Source: Membranipora membranacea (taxonomy: Eukaryota; Bryozoa; Gymnolaemata; Cheilostomatida; Membraniporidae). Taken from it: a DNA stretch of 64,000 nucleotides. Position 1 is the first letter of the stretch. Each line of letters begins with the position of its first letter. Both the position numbers and the translations under genes were made by a program. Under the pieces are notes generated by a model. The model made no database searches, had not been told where the DNA came from, and saw nothing but the letters and a program-made list of their open reading frames with translations. This document shows, in pieces, positions 1-13,500 of the stretch. The DNA lies in assembly GCA_914767715.1 (NCBI GenBank), contig OU612070.1, forward strand, positions 14,217,501 through 14,281,500, given 5' to 3'.

Positions 1-123
1 CCAAATGACAAAACTCAAGAATAAAGCCATTCTGGTAAACCTTAGCGTCATGACAAGATAGTGGAAATCATTCAATGATTAAGATTAAGAGCCCTCAACA
101 AAGACATACTATCCTTAACTCAC

Positions 124-1296
124 CGAGTGATGGCTAAGGTCAGTGAGTACAGGTGAGCTCAGAGCGTTATAGCTATAAGAGCAGTCTCCCTCACACACAG
201 CTGTCAGCACATCGTCCTGAGCCGACAGCACACTGACAGTGATATCACCTGACCAAGTACCAGCAGCACCTGTTACACAGCTCACATGTGTGTAGTTGAG
301 TGTCTGGATAGCGCAGGCAGCATAACCAACTGCTACCTGTGTACGTCCTCCATCCATAAAACCATCACCTGAGAATAAAGAGAAAAATGAACTTTTGCTC
401 TAGGACTTCAGCCACATTGTGCTAAACAGTACCCAAATGGAGAGAGGACGACTACGAACACAGCCTCAATTTTTGGTTCGGAAAGCTGCCTAATATGAAT
501 TTGGGTTGATTGTGGTTACATGATTTGATGAATTATTCATGAAGCGTGGTAGAAATGATTGTATTTTTAAATATCAGTAGCTTCCTGTTGATCTGTCCTT
601 AAAAACACTGAATTAATATCATATCAGAAACCTTGGATAGTGATAAGATGACCTCCGGCCAGCGATCCGCTGTGGTAGTCCATTCCTGATACTCTCGGGC
701 TAAGTGTGTAGCCTTTGTACCATTCACCAGTCCGAGAAATTATTGCGTCTCCAAGGTTATCGACCCGCACATTAGCAGGTAAAATGACACCAGGTTCTGG
801 GGCTGAAGCCAATGAAAGCTGACATTGTATTTCATCATTGCTGCTGCTGATTACCTCACATGAGGCATCTGAAAATAAAAAAGAAATACAGATTAATTTA
901 TACACCGTCAAGACAGTTATAAATCTACGTTTAAATCATACATATGCTACATATATGATGTCATAATGCTACATATATGCATATATGCTGCATAAACATC
1001 CCACACGCACACTGGAAATATGCTGCCACCAAACATTACAGTATAATACCTATTACCAATCATTACAGTGTAATACCTATCATCAAAAAGTGTTTAATAC
1101 CTACCACCAAACAGGATGACGTTGTTACAATCTTGTGAGCTGAAGCCCACGCCAGTTATAGTAATGATCTCCTGACTAGTTCCATTATTAGGTGATATAT
1201 CAGTCACTATAACCTCCGGGCTCTCACATGTGGAGAGCTGATCAGAGGCGGAGCTTTTAATACAGGTCCACTCCTCTGGTGTACATCCTGCATCTC
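124..1296 (-). CDS. PKHD1L1-like exons 28-30: two more TIG domains, leftmost in window
   Basis: Exon 1296-1105 gives VTDISPNNGTSQEIITITGV then GFSSQD. Exon 868-632 completes it (DASCEVISSSNDEIQCQL) and opens the next with SGSLAGGHLITIQG. Exon 368-124 continues DGFMDGGRTQVAVGYAACAI and ends near CEGDCSYSYNALSSPVLTDL, the usual bridge to another TIG. The exon 29 donor is GTTTCT, weak but required by the G|GT junction. The gene continues beyond base 124; bases 1-123 are intron. Confidence 0.78.
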
Positions 1297-4200
1297 CTGT
1301 CAAAATTGATAACTCAGATTTGATCAAAGGTGCCATGTGGCGTTAGTAATTCATTACACCGACCAGTTAACTAGCCAATATGTTGCCTCTGATTGGCTGG
1401 TGGGAGGGAGGGAGGGAGAGTGCCAATGCCAGCCGGTACTTTCTTGAAAGATTGATATAAATAGTGAATGAGAGGAATTTAGTTACACTAACACTATATC
1501 TCAATAGGTAGACTCAGTGACCTGGCACTGGCTCTTTCACAATGTACAGCCGATCAGATCAGAGTCAACACCATGCATGCTTGGTTAAACTTGACTCGCT
1601 TTTGCATGTAACTCTAATGCAGAACATTTCAAGTTTATTATCATCAAACACAATATGTCTCAGTCTAGCGTTCATAATAATTATTATGAAGGGTAGTCTG
1701 AGATGGAATGTTGATCGTGTCATCAGCAGTTTGACTTACTCTTGTGTACAGAGCGGCGTTTCCTGCCGGCAGCAGCAGAGCTGTTGGCTGATTGGATGCT
1801 GACCTCGGCTGGCTGTCCAGCTACACTGACACTGATATTTCCAGACCATGAGCTCTTCTCCACGACCTCTACTCGACCTCTCATTACCACTGACCCTATG
1901 ACAGCACACAGTCATGATACTGGGGGGTTTTCAATTGAAAACAGCCCAAATTACTCCCTGATCCCTCGCTAAGTGTGTGAGAGAGACCTGCTCAGGGTAT
2001 CATTCCCATATTGCACAATCATTGATAGAATTATGATATATACTATATATGAAGTCCGAGTGAACAATTTGGCAAAGAATTTATATTATTGTAAGACAAA
2101 TTGAGCGAAGTGATAATGATAACCTGCTTCAAACTCATTGCTCATTCTAATTCAAAAGCTATAAGTATAAGTATCTTGCCCTCTTTAAACTGGTCTTCCC
2201 TTATTTGACCGTTTATGTTGTCTTATTAATGTAGCAAAATATTTTTTTTTTTAAACGAAAACTTTCTATCTTGTCAGACCCTGCTTTAAAATGTATGCTC
2301 GCTGTACTAATGAGGATCCAGGATAACAATGGGGTAGTAATTTGAAACAGATATGATGTTAAGTGAACATATTTTACCTGAGGGGTTAACAGGGCCAGAC
2401 CAGTAATAGAAAACTCCCTCCTCTGTGAACTTGTAACTGAATCCACCCCTGGTGTTTGGTTCATCTCTACTTCTGAAGCCGTACTCAGTCGCAGTTAGGC
2501 TCTCGATGTCATCGGTCTGTTGGACTGTATAAAGTACATCGGAAATACCCACTGGGGATTCCCATGCCCATTCTACTACATCTTCTACCTGAAGTATACC
2601 AGAAGGCCAGTCAAACAAAGTATGCTGACCAGGAGCAGACTATCATGTGACTCGCTTTTAGTTTCCTATATTCTCATATTCTACCACATTTAATGGCAGC
2701 TTCAGCTTGGTGTAACATTACTTCAAGGATATAAGCATAACTACATTAACTGGTATTCCACGCACTATCAAACACATAACTATATTGACACAGTTCTTAA
2801 TATGGTCATGGTAATGTTCAGGGAAATGGCCCACAACTCATTAACTGCATCGAGCAAACAACACCATTTGATTTACAACGATGGGTGATGTCAAATAAAA
2901 CAGGCAAGAAATTACAAGCAACAAATTAAAATGTACATTACCTCTACAATAATGAGAGAGGGATTCCAGGCGTAGAATTCTCCGTATATAGGATGAGAAC
3001 CCTTGTTATCTATGTGGTGTGTTTGAGACGTTGACTCAGTGACGCAGGTTATCTCTGTGTTAGACACAGATTCCACACTACAGCTAACTGAACCAATTCT
3101 AACCTCAACATTTGTGTCATTAGATCCAAACCCATATCCTGTAAATATCCACAACAACATAAATAAATTAAAAAAATATAAATCGCCACAATGACACTAA
3201 AATGTTAAATTCCTATGAGGTGCACGCAGTTTAATGAAGTTGGCATATGCACTGTCCTATACTATACTAAAAGTGGCAATATTTAGAAACACAAGCTTTT
3301 ATCATAATATCAAATACATGTACATTCATTCTCACACAAACTGCATTTTGTTACATAATTCAGGAGTATAAACAATAATATTTTTCACAAGGAACAAGCT
3401 TGGCTTAGATGGAAAGAGAAATGATACAAAAATGTAATAGCCGTCAGTCTGACTCACCTGTTATAGTGTGTCGACTTCCCCCATATAATGATGTTATCTC
3501 AGGAGTGACAGCTGTGACGACCAGTTGATAATTGATCATGCTGTCTATACCTCTATAAGATATAGTAACAAAAATCAGTAATATCTACACCTCATTATGA
3601 TGCCTAGGGTGGAGAACACTGAATATCTAGTAACACAACTAATTCTAATGCTGCAAGAGTTACCGAACCAAATCAGTCATTCTGACATTTGAGCAGTCAA
3701 TGTACACGTAGGGACTGAATTCGTCCATATTTTGATACTTTTTTCATAACAAGGAACTTTGAAATTGTTTTTAATAACCGTACGCAAAATTAAGGACAGA
3801 CCATCTTACCTGAGATCTGAGAATCCATCGCTAACACTGACAAGGAGTGGATAGCTCCCTTTAGGGAGAGGGGGTAATGTGACAGTGATCACAGTATCAT
3901 TCCAGCTGTTCACAGTGGCGTAGTTACCATATCCTATCTGTACTACATCAGGGGTGAGCCCAAATCCGTTACCAGTAATAGTTAAGTCTGTACCTCCTGT
4001 GAATCAAATTTGGTAAAGTAATTTAAAATTTTTACACTGAATATCTCAGCTCATGTGCCTTTGACAGAAATTCAGCCAATTCAATTTCCTCATAAACATA
4101 CCTAATAAATGCTAACTTGATAACCCATTGATTCTGTGTAGACTCAGAATGTCCATATAAACTCCCAATTTTTGACATGTACCCATGTTTTAACTAGTGT

Positions 4201-7200
4201 TTTAATAAAAATACACGTAAGTTGTGACTACTTGGCAGCTGAGTCTTCATACCATGAAACAAAAATTATACATGGCTTTTTATCCTGTTACACGATCCGG
4301 TCTCTAAGCGCAGATTTGAAACATGAGCATTTCTATCTATGCTAGAGACCTAGACTAGAAATGCACCCACCTTGCACTGAGGCTATGTTTGTACTGAATG
4401 CGGTGATATTACTATCAGTAGCATTATCGACGAATGAGAAGCCTTGTACAGTGTAATTAGTCCCATCACCAAAATCTAATAACAGTGTGACAGCACCAGC
4501 CTCTGCCTGTGAACACAAAATCAGTGTCCTTTAATTTAGTGAAATGAAATGAAAGAGTGGTCTAATGTCAATAAAAAAGTATTCTTTATTTAACTGACAA
4601 CATGGCTTTGGAAAGCTCCTTAGAGGATCAGTGAAAACAGTGCATCTTCAATATGTACATACAAATATAAAATACATAGCCTTGTCAAACGGCCAAAACG
4701 GAAAAAATTGGCCGCGTGACAAGGCTAGAAAATATGCGAAAGAACACATGAAAAACTTCCATTGTGTCAGAAAAAAGTGGGTGGAGTATAAACACGAGCA
4801 TCACCATCTAAACTCACAGACAATCACATCGATCCTAAGACATTACACAATAAGGGCCGTGATGTCTACCTGGTTAGCTACGATTTATTATAATATACAT
4901 AATATTTCATACATCTGATAAAAGGATCAGTAACGGAGATGGACAATGAACTTACACCAGGCATCATTTGACAGACAACATTTGTCTGAGTAGCATTGAT
5001 GACCACACACGATCCATTGTCATGTGTGATGGTCATATCCTCGGTCAGTCCAGAACCGCTTAACGTCACCATATATCCTCCTGATTTTAAATAAATCAAA
5101 ATGTATTAAAAAATTGTTAGCAAGTCTCTGCGAATTGAAATAAAAACAAGAGAGCTAAATATCATGGAATTGACCTAAGCATAAGCAACTGTGGTTGCAA
5201 CAGGTAATCTACATAATAAACACCTGTGTACGGAGGAGATAACTTTAAGAAGGGAGATCAAAATACAACGAATGAGAGCTAATAATAAATAAATCGAAGT
5301 AATATTTATTAACTAATTACAGTAATGTGCAAGTTTGGCGTAAATTACACGGGCTCACATACCTGCAAGATGTCCTTCTGAGGGACTGATAGACTGAATC
5401 TCCGATACAAACTCATAAGTTGCATTGCCTGCAGCCTTGCCTTTCCCGATCACATACACATTTAGAGGGCGTTCACCGCGCATCTCCAACTCTACATCAC
5501 AAGTGAGGGAATCCCCGCTAACTTGCACATTAGAACAGTTCTCTTTTCCAATAAAGACCTCCATATCATTTGTGAAGCCGGTTCCATTTATAGTCAGGGT
5601 TGCTGTTCCAGATCCTGTAGCAAAGAATATTTAATTTCAAATGAAAATCTCAAATCAGAAACACTAGCGATAAACAGCATCACCAGGAGAAAGCATGAAA
5701 TTAGCTTCTCCTCAATCCGCACAAAACCATCATTGTAAACTGATAGATCAGTTAGTTGTAAACTGATGGATCAGTTAGTTGTAAAATGCACTTTCAATCT
5801 GTGAGATTAATAGTGACTTCCGTGGCGACCACAGATAGAACTAAGAAACTTCTTGACATATCAAATGATCAAAATATCAAAGATCTTCAAAAATCATCAT
5901 ATAATTTGGTTATGGTTATTAAACAGACCTGATTGAGGACTGACAGACAGTACAGTAGGAGTGTCGGCGTCTGTCCACTCAAAGTCACATGATCCATCAC
6001 AGGCGCTGGGTATACCATTAACTGTCACAGTAACCTGCGGAGTGTCACTTGTCCTGAACACCATGTCACCAATCAGGGGGTTAAACTCTGCATACCCATC
6101 AGTCAGTGTGCTCGCTGTGATGTTTGCATCAATTCCCTTTAAATAAAGAAAATCGTCGATTTCAAGTAACGATTTTAATATATGAAACAAAATTTGAAAA
6201 GTCATACATTTTAACTGATTCAGATGCACTGAGTGGTGGTAATATTGGTAATGGTGTACCCCCCTGTTTATGACAAAACAGAGGTTGGGCTGCCCCTAAA
6301 GAGGGACGCAAGTTGCCCCAAGTCCTCACACATCGTAGAAAACTAGAATGCATCCTAGAGGTGAGGTCATAGAGGACCTGCTAATCGCATGTGTTGCAGC
6401 AAGCTTCCAAAAACTGATACAGGCACTTATCGCCCATTGGCAGTGACACTTTGATCTAAGCCAAAACGTACCACCTGCCAAAAGCTGTCAAATCATGACA
6501 GTCCATTCTGGGGCAGTGGCTCACCTGAATATTTCTGGTATTGAGAGTGATGGGTGGTCTATCTCCTCCGACCTGTAACCAGTCGGCGTTCCAGATATAG
6601 GAGTGACAGAGTCCTGATCTACTGACACTCATACCTCCCATACCAGGCAGGGTCTCCATAAGAGACTGTAGAGTGTTCTCTGTCACATCGGCAGCAATGC
6701 CTGTACCGAGGAGACAAAGTGATAAATGCATTTATATTTTAGTATGTATAATTTTGAGGCAGACAAATATATAATGCATTTCTGGTCATTAACAATTCAA
6801 CATATCTAATGTTTTTTCTTGATGTGACGACCACTCAGCTGTATAACATATAATAAAAATTTGGTATCACAGATAATGCTGCCAATGAAACAAAGTTAAG
6901 CTGCGAACAAGAACGACATATCTGAAAACATGCCATATATGCTGAGTGTCTCCATCAATCATTTGCTGACCACTGTCACCAAAGAACAAGATGGAAGTTG
7001 CCTCACCTCTGATGGTTCGTCCGTTGTACTGTAGATCGAATGTGCCGGTGACAGGTGGGGAGGCGCTCTCCACACGACTAACAGGTGCTTGTCCATTCCT
7101 GACAGCCATCACAGAGAACGGATAGCTACAGTTGACAGGGTATAGTTGCACCGTGTATTCACCTGTAGCTGCAGATGTCACAGTGACATCATTGAGCAGG

Positions 7201-10200
7201 TACCCCCGTGGTGGCATCAGTCGGACAGAGTTTACATCTGTAAAGTATCAGTTTCAGTTTATTTATACATTCGGTATCATGAGAATGATCAAATTAAAAG
7301 TGTACATTAATTAATAAATGGACTAGGAAAGAAGCAAAACATAGATACAGTTTAAAAACATAAAATGGCTAAGGTTGTATGTTGTTGAAAGAAGACATCA
7401 TGTTTGGAAAAAATGATTTGGCACGTTTTTGAGTCTTAGCAGTATGGATCAGTTACCAGCATCAGCGGACAAATGGTCCACAGTTTCCAAAGTATCATTT
7501 AATGACCGTCAACCGAGCTATTTGACCTGATTTATAGCTGTTATCAATCACTAAAATGTAAAACAAGTCATAATGGAAACCCTTAAACAAATTCTTAACT
7601 TTTTACACTTTTTACCTCTCATAACCAGCACATGATTTTCAAGTTTTGAGTATTAGAGGCTTATCTCAGAGTGGTCAAACATCTGATGTGGCCAATCATC
7701 ACATACCTTCCTCCGTTATGAGTTTGCTGCCGAGGTATATGTTATCAAATAGTGTGTCTCTCTGGTAGTCCCGACTCACTGCTACCTGGTTTACTGTGAA
7801 GTATCGACCATCAGGGTACGCAGCCTCAAGCTTCTCATAAATGTTAACACAACTGTGATGCCACCTATTATAGAATGGATAGAAGTGTCATCAGTGTAGA
7901 TCAAAAAAATTATCTACATTCTTCTAGCTTCTCAGTGATATTGAATATCTGATGATTTGAACAATGTGATATGTGCAAAATATTCTACTTCATATTTGAT
8001 AGCATTACAAAGCAATTATTTATGCCGTTCAAATCTCAATTGTTATGAACAAAATGTTTTGCCTATCATCTGCTCTGCCGAATTTTAGTTAGAAGACTGA
8101 TTGCTACCATACATCCATTATGGTTTAGAGTAGTCATCGAGAGGTATGTAATCAAAGAGTCCAAAACTATATTTCAAATAACATTACACAGCCTGACAAG
8201 CTCATTAGACTGGACCGATTACCTTCCATCATTAGGCTGCAGCTGGATAGAAAACCCTCTCCTTCCAGATTTAAGTTCACTGTCTTCTACATATGAAAAG
8301 TTCAAGGTCATCCAGCTATTGGGGAATCCCTGGTATCCGAAGCACACCTGAATAAGAGTAATCAATTAGATCAATGAAAAAAATATTACTAGTAACAAAT
8401 TTGATATGGCAATTTTTCAATCCGGGAAATAAGGAGCTGCGTTCCCTATTCAGAGGATTGATGAGAAACTGGTAAACGAATACAAGAAATAAATGTATGG
8501 GTGGTTAAAGTTCTCAAACTTCGCACTAGTTGTTGAAAATAGCATTTGATTAACGGAATGGCAATACCAGATACCAGGCAGAGTTTTGAGCATTTAGACT
8601 AATGTATGTCTTTATCACTCTGATTGATGGATTGGTAGATTTATTACATATCACAGAAAAGAATACTTGCTGCAAAATTCGGAGACATGGGAAAAAAGTC
8701 AAAACTTTGCAGGATTGTTCAAAACAAAATAAATGTAAAATATAATGTATATTTTTACATATTGGTTAGTAGACACTGTGACTGAGTCAGTGTGTGGCTT
8801 GTTGATGAGGTAGCCTGGATTCTGAAGTGACATCCTTCCACACATGGGGTACTTGTTTTTGATGACTACGCCTTTGTATGTACCGGACCAACCACTAAGT
8901 GCCTCAAAGTCCTCAGTGAACTTGGCACCGGACGGGTCAGACAAAGACTTAGGGCAGCTTACGCTGAACATGTCCTCCATAACTGTCTTCACCTGTAAGA
9001 AAATAAACATATAAATACTTTTACTTAAATTATAAATATTTATAAATATTAAAACATATTATAATTATATTATGAATATTTATAAATATTTTATTTATAT
9101 GTTTATGTGATTTAGTTAAAATCAATTGAGTGAAAGATGCACATCAAATTGGATGATTCGTATCAGTAGAGTGTTTTCATAGTCAGTTCTACACATTTTA
9201 GAACATTAGGGAGACAAACTTTGTGTCATCTTTTGAGGAATATGAGTCGTAACGGATGACCATAGCTAGACAGGTTCACAGCTAGTATAGTCGGTATCCA
9301 GATTCACACTGATATCGAGACTATACTACTAACATGTGTATCTCTGGTCGTTAGAGTCAATTTAGTACAAGTACCTAACATGTACCCACCCCTAATTAAT
9401 CAATTTTAACTCGGGTCGTCACACCAAACTCCTTGTGATGGTACTCATGCTAAGTGAATTAATTCACTCTCTATCAATCAGAGATATACATGCACTAGTT
9501 GATCATGTGATCAGTGCGATCCAGAATACACTTGGCTTTATAGACGGCCACTTACTTGTCCTGTAGTGGAAGATGTAGAGAAAGGTTTGGAAGGTTTACC
9601 GTCCATCTCTAGTACAGCCTGAGTATTACTCGGTACTCCCATTCTAGTCCTCGTTACTGTTATACTAACAGCAGAGGGCTCCTGAGCAGAGACAGTAATC
9701 AGAGGCCAGCTTCCTCTGTCTGTAACGGGTATGAGCATTGCTTACAATACACAAATATCAGAGAACATAGAAAGTATACACTCCATCGCTTCAGGTTTAT
9801 ATTCAGACAAACAGTGACTGACAAAGAAATCTTAGTAAATGAGGAAATTATGAGCTTGTTGTAGGCGACGATGTCACTATTGATACACAGAGAACCAAAT
9901 CAATTATTATGTACTGTTTTGCTGACAAAAGTCACTTCATACACAATTTTCTAGAACAATGCCCATGTCAATGCCATGCCAATGTTTTTTGAGGCAATTG
10001 TCCATCATGCTAAATGAGATTCTTTCTTAAACCCAAAGTTCCATACACTAGTAAGCAAGCTCTTTTTATAAGAAAGTATATGCACTCTTTTCTCGCAACA
10101 TATCATGTTGGTGGTAGCTAGTAAATGAATAAATCAAAAAATCAAATCTCTTTTTTATCTTTTGCGGCTTATAAGAACTTATTGATGAACTGATTATTGC

Positions 10201-10554
10201 AGATATTCTTGTTTTTCTTTACCGGAGTTGAATGTAACGGTATATCTGTACCCTCCGTTGATATTCGATCTGCTGACTGTTACAGTATCAGGTGATATAG
10301 TAGGCAGGCCATTCAAAGCAGCTATCATAGATACATCTAATGCCTCTGTACTCACTAACGCTGTTAACAAAGAGGTAGGTAAAAGTGTACAGACTTAGGG
10401 TCAAAAGTTCAACCGCTGGGTCAATGGTCGTATCTTTTTCTTTCAGAATGAACTAAGTATCAATGATCAATAATCATTGCAATGTGTGTTGATAGTAATT
10501 TTCAATGTTCAGATTTCCAGCAGCACAAATAACACCATTCAGCGTTACTGGTTT

Positions 10555-10590
<36 letters not shown>

Positions 10591-13500
10591 CTTGATAAGA
10601 TAGATTGATGAAACATGAATGTATATGTATATGTATATATACATATAGTTATAGATATTACTTACTTGAGTAAGCCTCATCCATACCAAGTCTGAAGTAG
10701 GACAAGTATCCTTCTGTAGCTGGTACCACATCTATAGTCTGAATCTCATTCACACTAGCCTGAGATGTCCAGCTAGCAAACGAAAACGTCTGTGTCTCTG
10801 GGACTATGGTAGAGGTCATTGTCAACCTCTGTTGTTCATTCACAGCTGAACCAGTCTGAGATGAAGTTTTACTGTAAGCACACACACACATAGACATATA
10901 CGAGGGATTATGTTGATAAGGAAGGCTACATGACAGGCAAAAGCAACTATGGAGTGAGAGTTTGATATTGATGACTTAATTTTAACTGTGCGCAGGTCGA
11001 TACACTTGCTTGTAACAGATATAACTTACTCAGTATTGTACATTCTGGCAGCGAGAGATAAGCCGTGACTGTCAGCAGTAGCACTGTGCTCTAGCTGTAT
11101 AAAGTATTCTACTCCTGACTTAAGGGTGTATCTGATATGGTGATGGTGTGAGCTCTGGGCTGAGAACGTACGACTTACTACCTCTGTCTATTAACATTAT
11201 ATAATATCCCTGATTATATTATGGTAATCACATGATGCAATCAGGAGTTAGCTTCTCTTAAATCAAGAGAAGATAAGTCAAATTTCAATTAAACGTCTTT
11301 AAGAGTAATAGCCACACATTGGACTTCGATTACGTCAAGATTACAATAACAATTCATTTTCTTATTAATGAGAACGATCATTTTGAGAATGTCTGTCAAA
11401 GGAGCAGGCGAGAGACACACTGACATCAAGATTACACTATTAACATGTGTATCTCTGATCGTTAGAGTCAATTTAGTAGCAGCAGCACCTGACACGTACC
11501 CATCCCTAATCAATAAAATTGAACAAGGGTTGTCACATCAAATTCCTTGTGATGGTTCTTTTACTAAGTGAATTGAGTCACTCTCTATTGATCAGAGATA
11601 TACATGCAATAGTATATCACATGATCAGTGTGGGCTAGAGAGGCAGATACATTAACAGAATGTTCAAGATGGTGCACTTATTGAACCAGGGATTGTTCTA
11701 ATTAGGATGCTGTCACAAGCTTAGTAAAACCTGCAAGCTATGTCAATATTTTTACACTTTTACCTACCAGGTTCTGAGGAAGTCTGTCAGGACTTAGTGA
11801 CAGTCTAGCTTTGCAGTTCTTTCCACTCATCACAAAGCTGTATTCTCCATCGTTAGGAACAATAAGAAAACCGAATGACAGACTTGACACCGATTCGTCG
11901 TAAGCAAAGTCTATTGTATCAAGCTGAGTGCTGTAGTTCTGAGCCAGTGTCTGGTTAAGAAGAGTCTGTATATCATCTAGGTCGGACACAGTCTGACTCC
12001 ACACCTTATGGTCGAGACCTCTTCCACCTGTTAGTTAGAATGCCACACAAATAACTGACAGAGTTATTGGTACTGTTGCGTTTTCAAGAGCCATGATAAA
12101 TATAGTGCCTCACAGAGTTGTTTGTACTGTTATGGTTTCAAGATATAGCGGTACAGCACACAATCTGGTTAATACAATATACTTGATTGAAAGCGGTCGG
12201 CCCAAATACAACAAACTATTCAAACGGTGAGAAAAAATGTTTTATATTACAAAAAATTAGATATGCATCAATAGTAAGGTTCTCTATCTAGGCAGTGTAT
12301 ATGTTACCTCTGAAAGGAGAGGACAAGTCCTCATGCTCTGGGGTCTGGCAAACCACTTCACTTGAGTCAAACTCTGTCACCTTACATCCCAAACCTTGTG
12401 CAGAATAAACAATGAAATCATGTCAGGTACATATATTAATGCAATAAAGTAAATATTTGAATGACGTATAAGGAAGAGGATGAAGAGCGCCTATAATATA
12501 ATATAATCACACGGCGCTAATGCTATTTCTGAAAAATGAGATCACCAGTGCAGACATTATTAGTATACTTTATATTAACACAGCCTCAATAAAATAAGAA
12601 AATCTTTAAGGAACTATGTCCACTAACTGACTCACACTGCGAACATGACCAGTACAATGGTCGTTACCTGCAATTTTTACATCAAGAGTTTTGTTGTCAA
12701 AATGTTGTCCTGATATTGTGACTTTTGTACCACCAGCCATAGATCCAGTAGATGGTGAGACGTCTGTTACAGCTGAAAATTATCAACAGGAAAGATCAAA
12801 TCAGGATCAAGTATTATGAAAAACAATGGTAGGCCTATGGTTTGAGGTGTGACTCAAAAAATGCAAGTACTAACATTAAAAACTTTGTCACAAACAAACT
12901 GCAAGGGCTCTTTGTGATTCAAACAGCGAAGCATCGAGCAATTCTACAAGGATTTAAAGTATACATATTATACACATATAAAAAATTATTTACACAATGG
13001 CATCTTTCTGCTATTCAATAGGCTAATAGTTACTGTGGAACCTTTTACAACTGCAGACTATTAACTTACTGGCAAATGATTGGAACATAGCAATGGTGTT
13101 GTCGGCAAACACTTTGAGTACACTTCCCCGTGGATAACTGCGACCGTAGGGTGCCTCAATGAGAAATGAGCCGTTAACATTGCTGACGAAAGAACCTCCC
13201 ATATGACATGTCATACTTCCGTATTCTGAATCGCCATTGTCATCAAGCGTGACTCCATAGGGTATTGACAGATCAAAATCTTCAATCAGCTCACATTTTT
13301 GACCACCAAAATATACCCTGCAATCAGACATTCAGCCACATACATGGAGAACAAGGAGGAGGAGTTGCTTTTAACTTTATAGTCTGCTATTATTAAACGC
13401 CATTCGTTTTTCTTTTAATCAATATTGCCAAGAAAGATTTTACAACTGATCATGGGCCTCTGAAACTTACAGGCTTTTTTTGCTTATGTTCAGTATCAAT

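Noticed and set aside
1542-1972. plus-strand frames over 1740-1895
   Set aside because: They are antisense to a phase-consistent PKHD1L1-like exon with a protein-like strand pattern.
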